Shown: positions 23,246-35,245 of the stretch, piece by piece
Numbering within the stretch: position 1 is the stretch's first letter
Layout: every line of letters begins with the position of its first letter
Source: Molanna angustata
Lineage: Eukaryota > Arthropoda > Insecta > Trichoptera > Molannidae
NCBI GenBank assembly: GCA_963576475.1
Contig: OY754965.1
Coordinates: 3,068,331 to 3,132,330, forward strand
Length of the DNA: 64,000 nt
Reading direction: 5' to 3'
Notes under the pieces: generated by a model
What the model saw: only the letters and a program-made list of their open reading frames with translations
Database searches by the model: none
What the model was told of the DNA's origin: nothing
Position numbers and translations under genes: made by a program

Positions 23246-23984
23246 ATTTAGATCTAAATAAGTAAATAAAACAATGTTGGGTTAGTTACACCATTTTTAA
23301 CTCATAACGGCTGGACCAATTGGAATGATCTCTTTGTTGGATTCGTCTCCGCCCCGGATATCAAAATAACAATTAAATATCGGAAAAATTCACGTTTTAA
23401 ATTTATAGGTTTTTGTCATTCTAACTAGAAATAATTTTTGTTTTCATTTATTTATTTAAATCCACACAAACAATACCTACAGGATGACAATAATACAATA
23501 GTACCTATACAATTAATTATACATCATAGATAATTTAGAATATGTTGGCACTGACAAAATGCGGACGTTTAAACAAACACAATTATTTAATTATTAAAAT
23601 ATATATTTACTTCAAGAGATGTGTTTAAATTTAACAAAAATAAAATATAGTGTCAGGTATTGCTTATGAATACAAAATATAAGTACGGATAAGTAAAAAT
23701 TATTCTGCTTAACATCGTGATTTTTTTGAGCTATGAAAAAAAAAATTAAATAAATTGTATAGAACAGTAGAATAAGTTGTGCAGTATCCCGTTCAATTAT
23801 ATTTCATTAAAATGACTCATTTAATTTCGAGGTTTTGTTCAATTGAACGAATTAGGACTTGATCGTGGGTTAATAAACAAATGATTAGTGTGGAACATGG
23901 AGTGAATAAATAGATCAGACCTTAATTTAAGACTCACGAACGAACAATAGACAGTAGAATGATTTAAAAATTCAACAAAATAAA

Positions 23985-24085
23985 TTTATCCCCAAGGGGT
24001 AGTGGGGAATTATGAATTCGCAATTTTAAGGGTTATTTTTTTAATTACATATTATCAACTAGTATCATGCTGAGATTGTATTATG
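23985..24085 (+). repeat. About 100-bp repeat, inverted copy at 29185-29290
   Basis: The segment containing GGGGAATTATGAATTCGCAA and AACTAGTATCATGCTGAGAT recurs in reverse orientation at 29185-29290 (ATCTCAGCATGATACTAGTT). It is non-coding and of unknown class. Confidence 0.55.
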
Positions 24086-25744
24086 TAAGTTAAATCACGA
24101 TGTATCCGTGTGTGTGCTGTGTAAAGTATTTGTGGCAGCGCCTTGTGGGCTGCAACATGTATGGCTCGGGATTCTCGAATACTTCCGAAGATTGACGAGG
24201 ATCAACGAACCATAGCCCACCGTCGTTGATACGAGCTGATCGACAGTTTTTACTATTCATGTGTTGATGATCGTTCAATAGATTAGAGTTGCATTTAATC
24301 TTTATCTGTTAGTTCCGACCCACGACATTACAAATTAATTAAGTTATTATTTTTTATTGTAATTTCATTTGTTTCGAATAATTTCGTGTTGATCATGTGA
24401 GTAGTTCTTTGATTTAAATCCTTCATCACTATAAATTATGTACCTATTATCAATTATTTAATGTATAGACATAAGCAATATCATAACTACTTGGTGGAGG
24501 TATATGTTTTGAATAAAATCCTTTTGAACACGCACCTTTGCAATATAATCCATTCTGATATAAATAAATAACTAAATATATACCCCCAAATATCCATTCG
24601 ATTATTTTCAAATTTAGCAAATTCGTATATCAAATACTCGCTTAGACCCCATTAGATTTTGAAGGATATCTGATGAGTGCTTCTCAATTTTTTGACTGTC
24701 AGATATTTCAAAGTTACCCCAAACTCAGAAAACATTTAAAATTGATATTTTTACTATCAAATTTATAAAAATGCATAAGTAGTAGGTACCTACCTACCTA
24801 CTTTCATAAAATAGCGTTGAAGAATTTTCGAGTTTTCATAATAAAATATTAAAACCAGAAATTATTTAACCAACTCATTTCATTAAAATGCTGTAAATAT
24901 TCCATACAAATTGGAATACTTAGTGGAGTGACTTGTTAGTGAAGAGTATAGAGTTGGCCATAAACCACTCGTTTTTTCAGCGCGGCGCAACAAAAAACAT
25001 GATAAATAATAATAATTTATAACGCATAGCGACAGACACGAGAACTGACAACAGATGATGATGATGATGATATAGATCAGCACGTACCAACGTCATAACA
25101 TAATAGATATAACAATCATTTTCCCTTTGATAGTGCACCCCCTCCCCCCCACTCCTTGTGTGCGGGAGTAGAAAGGGGAGGGGGGTATTATAACACAGGC
25201 GGGTGACTGTGTGTGTGTCTGAGTGTGGTACCTATTTACCTATACAATACATATGTACCTATCACAAGGGGATAGTCCCCTTCCGTGGGAGAAATCACCA
25301 CACTTTACATTGTTAGATCTACACAACACACCTTCCCCTATAATCCACTACCTACCTACCACACTAATTGTACACACAACAATAATTGCAACCACCTTTC
25401 ATATTTATTACAACTTACTGTCGTGTGTTTATGAAAATTCTTTTATATCTGCAATATAAACTATCTAAAATTAGAATTATTGTAAGTATATGCATTGGAA
25501 AATGTAGCAAATACAAATATCTATGTGGGTATATAATAATACAATATTTATCAAACTTTTCACGCCATCATGCGAGTAAAAACAGATGACTACCTTTAAA
25601 CATAATACCTATAACAGAGAGAAACCAGTTTCTACATTGATTAGTATGGTATAGGAAGATAACATCTGAAAGGAAGGTATCTCAAAGAAAAAACCGGTAT
25701 AGATAGATAGATTCATTTATACAAAGGATGGAATCGTTGTTTTT

Positions 25745-28160
25745 TAGGATATTATTCTCTAACCAAGCAAAACTAGCTAACTAACTCGGAACTCAACCAG
25801 CTAAATTGGTAGATCTAGTAATATTAAAAGTACCTAGACAAATATTAAAATTTAGATTCGCTATATTTTAGGATATTATTCTATAAGCAGAACTAGCTAA
25901 CAAACTCGGAACTCAACCAGCCAAATTAGTAGATCTAGTATTAAAAGTACACAAATATTTAAATTTAAAATCGTTATATTTTAGGATATTATTCTATAAG
26001 CAGAACTAGCTAACAAACTCAGAACTCAACCAGCCAAATTAGTAGATCTAGTATTAAAAGTACACAAATATTTAAATTTAAAATCGTTATATTTTAGGAT
26101 ATTATTCTATAAGCAGAACTAGCTAACAAACTCAGAACTCAACCAGCCAAATTAGTAGATCTAGTATTAAAAGTACACAAATATTTAAATTTAAAATCGT
26201 TATATTTTAGGATATTATTCTATAAGCAGAACTAGCTAACAAACTCGGAACTCAACCAGCCAAATTAGTAGATCTAGTATTAAAAGTACACAAATATTTA
26301 AATTTAAAATCGTTATATTTTAGGATATTATTCTATAAGCAGAACTAGCTAACAAACTCAGAACTCAACCAGCCAAATTAGTAGATCTAGTATTAAAAGT
26401 ACACAAATATTTAAATTTAAAATCGTTATATTTTAGGATATTATTCTATAAGCAGAACTAGCTAACAAACTCGGAACTCAACCAGCCAAATTAGTAGATC
26501 TAGTATTAAAAGTACACAAATATTTAAATTTAAAATCGTTATATTTTAGGATATTATTCTATAAGCAGAACTAGCTAACAAACTCGGAACTCAACCAGCC
26601 AAATTAGTAGATCTAGTATTAAAAGTACACAAATATTTAAATTTAAAATCGTTATATTTTAGGATATTATTCTATAAGCAGAACTAGCTAACAAACTCGG
26701 AACTCAACCAGCCAAATTAGTAGATCTAGTATTAAAAGTACACAAATATTTAAATTTAAAATCGTTATATTTTAGGATATTATTCTATAAGCAGAACTAG
26801 CTAACAAACTCGGAACTCAACCAGCCAAATTAGTAGATCTAGTATTAAAAGTACACAAATATTTAAATTTAAAATCGTTATATTTTAGGATATTATTCTA
26901 TAAGCAGAACTAGCTAACAAACTCGGAACTCAACCAGCCAAATTAGTAGATCTAGTATTAAAAGTACACAAATATTTAAATTTAAAATCGTTATATTTTA
27001 GGATATTATTCTATAAGCAGAACTAGCTAACAAACTCAGAACTCAACCAGCCAAATTAGTAGATCTAGTATTAAAAGTACACAAATATTTAAATTTAAAA
27101 TCGTTATATTTTAGGATATTATTCTATAAGCAGAACTAGCTAACAAACTCAGAACTCAACCAGCCAAATTAGTAGATCTAGTATTAAAAGTACACAAATA
27201 TTTTAAATTTAAAATCGTTATATTTTAGGATATTATTCTATAAGCAGAACTAGCTAACAAACTCGGAACTCAACCAGCCAAATTAGTAGATCTAGTATTA
27301 AAAGTACACAAATATTTAAATTTAAAATCGTTATATTTTAGGATATTATTCTATAAGCAGAACTAGCTAACAAACTCGGAACTCAACCAGCCAAATTAGT
27401 AGATCTAGTATTAAAAGTACACAAATATTTAAATTTAAAATCGTTATATTTTAGGATATTATTCTATAAGCAGAACTAGCTAACAAACTCGGAACTCAAC
27501 CAGCCAAATTAGTAGATCTAGTATTAAAAGTACACAAATATTTAAATTTAAAATCGTTATATTTTAGGATATTATTCTATAAGCAGAACTAGCTAACAAA
27601 CTCAGAACTCAACCAGCCAAATTAGTAGATCTAGTATTAAAAGTACACAAATATTTAAATTTAAAATCGTTATATTTTAGGATATTATTCTATAAGCAGA
27701 ACTAGCTAACAAACTCAGAACTCAACCAGCCAAATTAGTAGATCTAGTATTAAAAGTACACAAATATTTAAATTTAAAATCGTTATATTTTAGGATATTA
27801 TTCTATAAGCAGAACTAGCTAACAAACTCGGAACTCAACCAGCCAAATTAGTAGATCTAGTATTAAAAGTACACAAATATTTAAATTTAAAATCGTTATA
27901 TTTTAGGATATTATTCTATAAGCAGAACTAGCTAACAAACTCAGAACTCAACCAGCCAAATTAGTAGATCTAGTATTAAAAGTACACAAATATTTAAATT
28001 TAGAATCGTTATATTTTAGGATATTATTCTGTAAGCAGAACTAGTTAACTAACTTGGAACTCAACCAACCAAATTAGTAGATCAAGTATTAAAAGTACCT
28101 ACACAAATATTTAAATTAAAAATCGTTATATTTTAGGATATTCCTTAAGGAAAACTAGCT
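25745..28160 (+). repeat. 113-bp satellite array, about 21 units
   Basis: Units start GGATATTATTCTATAAGCAG and contain AACTAGCTAACAAACTC, an AGATCTAG block and TTTAAATTTAAAATCGTTAT. The spacing between starts is 113 bp from 25984 to 28019 (one unit, near 27200, has an extra T). The first unit (25745-25870) and the last two (from 28019) are diverged edge units. Internal units differ mainly at one base (CAGAACTC against CGGAACTC), so the array is highly homogenised. It has no coding capacity. Confidence 0.95.
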
Positions 28161-28530
28161 AACTATGTAATATATAACTCGGAAATCAAAAGATATCCTG
28201 ACTCAGCATCACTAAATAATCAAGTATTGAGTATATTAACACCGTCATAAACTATTAAAATGAACAAAACAATTTATTTTATCTACATATTTAATTTACG
28301 GTGACTATGGATATTTTGTCCTAACTTCTACCAAAAGAAATAGTTGTTTATTGTCCAACTATTTTTACAAGTTCCATAACAAAGACACAGTTGGATTAAT
28401 ATTTGCTCGTGCAAATGGACATCATCAAATATAAACCAATCTATTTGAAAATGTCAATTTGCATTCTCAATTTGAGTAGGTATCTACTCTGTGTAATTTG
28501 AGAGTACTGTATACCTACATAATACCTTTG

Positions 28531-28815
28531 CTGCGAGGCACCGGCTAGAATAGTGCTTCCACTCTTTTATATTATCATCGTTTTCTGGTGTCCCGTAAGA
28601 GCCGGGTAATAGAAAATACAACAGACTACAATCATCTCGCATAGTTCAGCAATGAGGTTCAACACCACCCATTCTGAATGGTAGTGCCTTTTTAGGTGAA
28701 ACGAGACGAGTGTTAGGATATACACGCATGTGTCGTGTTTACTTTTATAATGTAATGCACACCTGTCGCTGATCATCTCACATGGTGGAATATGCCGTGA
28801 TGGTATGAATGAGTT
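28531..28815 (+). repeat. LINE 3'-end family with GAAT tail, copy
   Basis: It shares block order with 21262-21536: GCACCGGCTAGAATAGTGCT, CAATGAGGTTCAACACCACC, TTTTTAGGTGAAACGAGACG, CGCTGATCATCTCACATGGT, then GCCGTGATGGTATGAATGAG. Non-coding. Confidence 0.6.
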
Positions 28816-28874
28816 GTCATAAACACGGTCCATTATTATCTTCACTTTTGGTAATCAGCGAACCTGCTTATTTA

Positions 28875-29068
28875 TTTATTTATTTAATATTTCTTCTCGG
28901 GCGACTAACAGGAACCTTTATTTATTAAACGCGCACCCAATAACAAGTTGCCACATTCTGGAGACTTGCGATATTAATCGTCTCACAGATCCAGACTGAA
29001 AACACCGGGAATCGAACTTAGGTCCATTGGATCAGCAGTCAGATACCTAACCAACTGAGCCGACAATT
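28875..29068 (-). repeat. SINE B copy with degraded tRNA-like head
   Basis: On the minus strand a tRNA-like head (GGCTCAGTTGGTTAGGTATC ... CCATTGGACC ... TTCGATTCCCGG) leads into the SINE B body and ends in an AAAT-rich tail near 28875. The body matches 42350-42590. Confidence 0.65.
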
Positions 29069-29184
29069 AGCTCTTTTTGGCGCTTGAGGTGCAGTTAGTA
29101 CCTAAGTTTTAACAGGGTTTTAAAGTTCTCCGGACCATTATGTTCTTCGTGATGTGTTCTTTCAGATATTGTGATTAAACTTTC

Positions 29185-29290
29185 AGAATACAATCTCAGC
29201 ATGATACTAGTTGATAATCTGCAATAAAAAATAACCTTAAAAATTACGAATTCATAACTCCCCAATATTCCTTAAAAGGTAGTGAAGAGT
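29185..29290 (-). repeat. Inverted partner of the 23985 repeat
   Basis: See 23985-24085: AATCTCAGCATGATACTAGT and a GAATTCATAACTCCCCAAT block occur here in reverse orientation. Confidence 0.55.
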
Positions 29291-29524
29291 AAAAATATAC
29301 ATTACTGGTGTTTACGAGCATAAACACCCGTTGGTATTTATAGAGAATCGAGCTTCAGGTGGTGGTGATGCAAGAACTCCATATAATTTCAAATGCAGCA
29401 TTGTTTTATACAAATATCAATTGTTAGCAGAGTAGGTACCTAGCTACAAAAGGCTCTAAGCATTTCGTCAGATATTCGCCCCCGATAGATAGATATGAAT
29501 GAATGAAGTAGTGAAGAAACTCAC

Positions 29525-29689
29525 CCATGTCTGTGAATCTGGTGAGGTGGTCCTTGGACGGCGCTGGTAGAGATGGTGGCAGCAGTCCCCCACCTCCTCC
29601 TCCTCCGCCCCCAGCAGCTGAAGCGGCCCCCATGCCCAGCTCGTGGGGCAACCGTTGCCGGGCTACGGCTATGCCGACTGGAATACTTC
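29525..29689 (-). CDS. Exon 3 of the large minus-strand gene (poly-Gly linker)
   Basis: Minus-strand acceptor TTCCCCCAG precedes 29689 and donor G|GTGAGT follows 29525. The exon is 165 bp (55 codons) with phase 1 at both ends. GA at its start completes Gly with the last G of the 36989 exon, and its final G pairs with AT of the 6796 exon. It encodes SIPVGIAVARQRLPHELGMG, an Ala/Gly tract with nine consecutive Gly, a Pro/Leu stretch, and SKDHLTRFTDM. The last dozen residues look less repetitive and might be part of a conserved motif, but I cannot name one. The opposite strand has an open frame full of Pro, which is a shadow of the Gly codons. Confidence 0.82.
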
Positions 29690-31169
29690 CTGGGGGAACA
29701 GACATACAAACATTCAAAATATTGCACTTAGTTATACCGTAGGTACTTATAGATATTTCTAGAAAGTGTCCAATGCTCTTGGCACTGATTTTGTAAAACT
29801 CCATCCTTTGCTTTTGTAAATCAAATTATGTTTTTTTTTCTATTTTTTTTATTATTGAAACCAAACAAAATATAACAATATATAAACAATAAAAATATTA
29901 CAAAGAAGTACAATTTAAATAAGTTAAAATTGTTAGGTAGTATAGAGACCTCCTCAGAGCCTAATCCTTTGATATGTTAAGTATCTGGATGGGTGAACTA
30001 TTCCCAATTGAAAGCTTGATGATGCGTTTGTTGCATTTTATTTTGCTCTTTTAAATAATTTACAATTTACGCATTGATCTGCTAATTCTTTTGAGGAAGT
30101 GTATAATGACTAGTTGCATGTAACACATGAGATCCAACTGTCGATAGCGATAGTATGTATAGTTGAAGAATATGTACCAAACTATAAACCCATAAATACA
30201 AATTATTGAATATTGTCAGATATTTTGTTTTCTATACAGCATACGTAGGTATGTATGTCAAGATAGGATAGTATGGAGGAAGGTCCTTTTTTCCTACCCA
30301 GAATATGAAAATAGCATGATGGTATGTATGTATGTTTGGAGATGAAGTATCAAACTATTAAGTCTTTTTACATATTGTGTATAGGCGACTGCCATACACT
30401 AGTTGCATGTAACACATGAGATCCAACTGTCGATAGCGATAGTATGTATAGTTGAAGAATATGTACCAAACTATAAACCCATAAATACAAATTATTGAAT
30501 ATTGTCAGATATTTTGTTTTCTATACAACATACGTAGGTATGTATGTCAAGATAGGATAGTATGGAGGAAGGTCCTTTTTTCCTACCCAGAATATGAAAA
30601 TAGCATGATGGTATGTATGTATGTTTGGAGATGAAGTATCAAACTATTAAGTCTTTTTACATATTGTGTATAGGCGACTGCCATACAAAATGTATGAAGC
30701 GATGTCGTCACTAAATTCAATTTTTATAAAAATTGTTAAAAAAAAATTGAGATGTACTGCTACAATGTTAATATTTTTTATATAAAATTAAATTATCTAG
30801 TTGGGGTGTTTCGGCTTTTTTCGATATTTAAAAAAAAATGGAAATATAGGCAGTTAAACTCATAAATTTATCATAAAAAAAATACTTTTCTTAATAAAAA
30901 ATGTTTGAGAAACCCTGGAATTTTTTTGAAAAAAATAATTTGAGATTTTGTATTTGTCTATATTTGTACCAATTCTCAGCGTTCTAGCGTTTATGGTTTC
31001 TGAGATATATGGAAAAATAAAGTAAAAATTCAAAAGTTGATAACCCCTGACTGAAACAAAAATTCAAAATTCTGAGTATAAAAGTTTTGTAGGCCTATAA
31101 CTGTTTATATATTCTAAAATTTTGGGCTCTGTAAATTGAGCGGATCAAAAGTTATAAGGGGGGGACGGA

Positions 31170-31245
31170 CACACAGACACACAGACACACACACACACAG
31201 ACACACACACACACACACAGACACACACACACACAGACACACGAA
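31170..31245 (+). repeat. CA-rich microsatellite in the left foldback arm
   Basis: An interrupted (CA)n/(CACAGA)n tract. The inverted right arm has the matching, shorter GT/GTGTCT tract near 32418-32455, so the two arms have drifted in length here. Confidence 0.9.
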
Positions 31246-31548
31246 ATGTTCTACTCCGAATTCTGAGTAAATCCGTGAATGGAACATATATGCTGCGAAG
31301 CCTCTAAGTTGGTGTTTTTTGACTTCAAAGTTGGAAAAGCCGTGAAAAAAGTAGACCTCTCCATACAATTCTCGCGTATTCTGGCTTGATACATTGTCGA
31401 TATGTTAAGAGAACAAAGTTCTCCTGAACAAATCGACAGTTGGATAATAATAATAATTGAGTGTTATTATTTGTAGTGCTTAATTGTTATTAATATCATT
31501 AGTAAATCGACCAGCGCCGCGTTATAAAAAAAAAATATGAAACATTTT

Positions 31549-32105
31549 TTTATAGTATTATTTGGTATACACCACCTCACTAGGCTGAGCCTGTACCGAG
31601 GTGGCAGAATTTTATAGTATTATTTGGTATACACCACCTCACTAGGCTCAGCCTGTACCGAGGTGGCAGAATTTTATAGTATTATTTGGTATACACCACC
31701 TCACTAGGCTGAGCCTGTACCGAGGTGGCAGAATTTTATAGTATTATTTGGTATACACCACCTCACTAGGCTGAGCCTGTACCGAGGTGGCAGAATTTTA
31801 TAGTATTATTTGGTATACACCACCTCACTAGGCTGAGCCTGTACCGAGGTGGCAGAATTTTATAGTATTATTTGGTATACACCACCTCACTAGGCTGAGC
31901 CTGTACCGAGGTGGCAGAATTTTATAGTATTATTTGGTATACACCACCTCACTAGGCTGAGCCTGTACCGAGGTGGCAGAATTTTATAGTATTATTTGGT
32001 ATACACCACCTCACTAGGCTGAGCCTGTACCGAGGTGGCAGAATTTTATAGTATTATTTGGTATACACCACCTCACTAGGCTGAGCCTGTACCGAGGTGG
32101 CAGAA
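31549..32105 (+). repeat. 62-bp x9 array carrying the stem-loop motif
   Basis: Nine units start TTTATAGTATTATTTGGTAT; GGTATACACC recurs every 62 bp from 31564 to 32060. Each unit contains an inverted repeat CCACCTC ... GAGGTGG with an inner AGGCTGAGCCT. Units are practically identical; one has TCA instead of TGA in the loop. On the minus strand each unit is a copy of the stem-loop family found at 202, 36378 and 45333. Confidence 0.95.
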
Positions 32106-33775
32106 GTTTTTTTTTTTTGCGTTATACCTATCTGACAGAAAAATATTAAACTTGTATTTAACTAAAGCTTGTTATAAAATATACCTATTATAAAAATAAA
32201 AATATTAACTATTCCAACTGTCGATTTTTTCAGGAGAACTTTGTTCTCTTAACATATCGACAATGTATCAAGCCAGAATACGCGAGAATTGTATGGAGAG
32301 GTCTACTTTTTTCACGGCTTTTCCAACTTTGAAGTCAAAAAACACAAACTTAGAGGCTTCGCAGCATATATGTTCCATACACGGATTTACTCAGAATTCG
32401 GAGTAGAACATTTCGTGTGTCTGTGTGTGTGTCTGTGTGTGTGTCTGTGTGTGTGTCCCCCCCCCCTTATAACTTTTGATCCGCTCAATTTACAAATCCC
32501 AAAATTTCAGAATATATAAACAGTTATAGGCCTACAAAACTTTTATACTTTTTTATTTAATTTATTTAATTTATTTTTCCATATATCTCAGAAACCATAA
32601 AAGCTAAAACGCTGAAAATTGGTATAAGCATAGAAAAATACAAAATCTCAAATTAGTTTATTCAAAAAAATTCCAGGGTTTCTCAAACATTTTTTATTAA
32701 GAAAAATATTTTTTGTATGATAAATTTATGAGTTAAACTGCTTATATTTTTTTTTTTTTTAAATATCGAAAAAAGCCGAAACACCCCAACTAGATAATTT
32801 AATTTTCTATAAAAAATATTAACATGGTATTAGCACATCTCAAACTTTTTTTAACAATTTTTATAAAAATGGAATGTAGTGACGACATTGCTTCATACAA
32901 TTTGTAGGGCAGTCGCCTATACACAATATGTAAGAAGACTTAATAGTTTGATAGGTACTTAATCTCCAAACATACATACAGAACCATCATGCTGTTTTCA
33001 TATTCCGGGTAGGAAAAGAGGACTGACCTCCATACTGTCCTATATTGACATACATACCAACATGTGTTAAAATTTTCAATAATTTGGATTTATGGGTTTA
33101 TAGTTTTATTTTTATTCTTCAACTATACATACTATCGCTATCGACAGTTGGATCTCATGTGTTACATGCAACTAGTGTAGCTTGATCATGTTTCCGCAGT
33201 ATATAATGCCCTTGGTTCTAATCCATGTTTCTTCTATAGTTTTCTTGTATGTATTTCAAATTATTTATCAACTGTATGTCCGTTATTTCACTTTTTATCT
33301 TGTTAAAAATTTTTGAAGCTAAATAATAGTACCTAATGTCTTTGTCCGAATGTCGTGTTTGTCTTTGGAGTCATGAGAAAAATATACCTACTTATAAATC
33401 TTTTTTTATTTATTTTCATACGACGACTAATTATTAGGAATCAGCTGAAAAGATCGGCCTGTGAAAGGAAATACTATACATAGCTTATAGTCAAGTAAGA
33501 TTGACATAGTTCATCCTAAACTACATATTATCAATATATCATATCGATATCTGAGTTTTAAAGGGTAACAAGTCGAATATGGTAATTTATTTTTCCTTCT
33601 AATAAATAGGTAGGTACTATGATTCTTCCTTTTAATAATAAAGAAACTAGTTTTATCCATTAGAATAAAAAGGAAAAATCCTTGATGATTCATTTTGTTA
33701 ATCATACAGTATTATTATTTTTTTTATGTCCGTGGTAACACCAACTCGATATCGATATTGCGTATTAATTATTCT

Positions 33776-34500
33776 CATGGGTAATCCGAAACTATCAATA
33801 TATAATATTTTACAGCTTATGAATGATAATTACGATTGTCATTAGTCATTCGAAACTATCAATATATAATATTTTACAGCTTATGAATGATAATTACGAT
33901 TGTCATTAGTCATCCGAAACTATCAATATATATTATTTTACAGCTTATAAATGATAATTAGGTACGATTGTCATTAGTCATCCGAAACTATCAATATATA
34001 ATATTTTACAGCTTATGAATGATAATTACGATTGTCATTAGTCATCCGAAACTATCAATATATAATATTTTACAGCTTATGAATGATAATTACGATTGTC
34101 ATGGGTCATCCGAAACTATCAATATATTATATTTTACAGCTTATGAATGATAATTATGATTGTCATTAGTCATCCGAAACTATCAATATATAATATTTTA
34201 CAGCTTATGAATGATATTACGATTGTCATGGGTCATCCGAAACTATCAATATATTATATTTTACAGCTTATGAATGATAATTACGATTGTCATTAGTCAT
34301 CGGAAACTATCAATATATAATATATTAGGTACAGCTTATGAATGATAATTACGATTGTCATTAGTCATCCGAAACTATCAATATAATTATATTTTACAGC
34401 TTATAGATAATAATTACGATTGTCATGGGTAATCCAAAACTATCAATATATCATATTTTTCTGCTTATACATAATTACGATTGTCATGGGTAATCCGAAA
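33776..34500 (+). repeat. 64-bp tandem array, about 11 units
   Basis: Unit core: CCGAAACTATCAATATATAA, TTTTACAGCTTATGAATGAT and ATTACGATTGTCATTAGTCA. Starts are spaced 63-64 bp except where a GGTA insertion lengthens a unit (33961-33964 and 34328-34331). The final units near 34435-34500 are diverged. No coding capacity. Confidence 0.9.
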
Positions 34501-35059
34501 TGTGCAAAATTGTAATGGTCACATCAGTTTGTAGTAAATGTATGAGGTTAAAGTTTATGACTTTGTACAGTGTCATATTGGTGAAGGAAGTTCGCACTGA
34601 TGGAAGAATGGTCTGGTCAGTTCAGGATCACCATCATCAGGCCGTGTTGAATGGTGATTACATGGGGGACCGCACACTACATTCATCATAATAACTTCAA
34701 TATTATATTACCACTTATTTCACCGTCATAATAATAATATAAGGAATATACCAGCGTGAGGAAAGTGAAAACATTTATGTGGGAGACATCACATTGTTAT
34801 AAGTGACATGCGAAAATCTGTGGTCTCCGAATGGTGCATACCGTACGAAACAACAAACGATTTCAAATTCAAAGGGTACCCGTAAGTCAGAATATTTTAC
34901 CTAATAGGTAATAGTCATAAAGCTTTTTGGAACAAATATGTATACAAGCAAATGTGTGAACGAAATCATTCGAAACAGGAATCAAACTTGGGTAAAGTGG
35001 ATTTTTTTACCAATATTTGAAACTGTGATTTCTTGAAAGAACTCCATATTAAATTGTGT

Positions 35060-35245
35060 AATTTGATGTAGATGGACAAAGAAGTTTTAGGAATAGAGAC
35101 CATGTGAAGACAATAGAAGTAGAGGAAGACCACCTATGGTCCGATGATATAAAGAGGGTTGCTAGTGATTGAATGCAGAAGGCCCACGACAGAGAAGCCT
35201 GGAGAAATATGAGGAGGCCTATGTCCAGCGTAGTGAACAGAAGAC
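35060..35245 (+). pseudogene. LINE C-terminal fragment (RGRPPMxRW...AHDREAWRNM)
   Basis: In shifted plus-strand frames: RSRGRPPMVR-like, then WMQKAHDREAWRNMRRPMS-like text ending near 35235. This matches the recurrent tail of insect non-LTR polyproteins (RGRPP..W.D...A...W...A.DR..W). It is interrupted by frameshifts. Confidence 0.5.

Larger units (their letters stand above)
6797..29524 (-). other. Intron 3 of the large minus-strand gene (22.7 kb)
   Basis: A phase-1 intron with GTGAGT after 29525 and TTTCCAG before 6796. It carries an inverted-repeat element (7482-8676), LINE ends (8890-9330 and 17026-17375), a low-repeat GC-richer stretch (9840-10560), a mariner pseudogene, several MITEs, a LINE tail (21262-21536), the 113-bp satellite array (25745-28160) and SINEs. 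Stretches at 10560-13040, 15905-16920, 21540-22780 and 24090-25740 show no gene or recognisable element beyond short microsatellites. Confidence 0.65.
30109..33176. mobile_element. 3.07-kb foldback element with roughly 1-kb inverted arms
   Basis: The left end ACTAGTTGCATGTAACACAT is inverted exactly at the right end (ATGTGTTACATGCAACTAGT, 33157-33176). The left arm (30398 to about 31448) and right arm (about 32212-33176) are inverted copies in block order, including TGTCGATAGCGATAGTATGT, TTTTGTTTTCTATACA and the GGAGAGGTCTACTTTTTTCA segment (plus strand of the right arm). The outer 289 bp of the left arm is duplicated in tandem (starts at 30109 and 30398). The spacer holds a 62-bp array. No transposase is seen. 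Solo arms lie at 7854-8440 and 42953-43200. Confidence 0.85.

Noticed and set aside
25745..28160. CRISPR array
   Set aside because: Units are contiguous 113-bp tandem repeats without unique spacers, in eukaryotic DNA.
29527..29742. Plus-strand frame with a nine-Pro run
   Set aside because: Shadow of the Gly tract in the minus-strand exon 29689-29525, which has proper splice borders and a matching phase.
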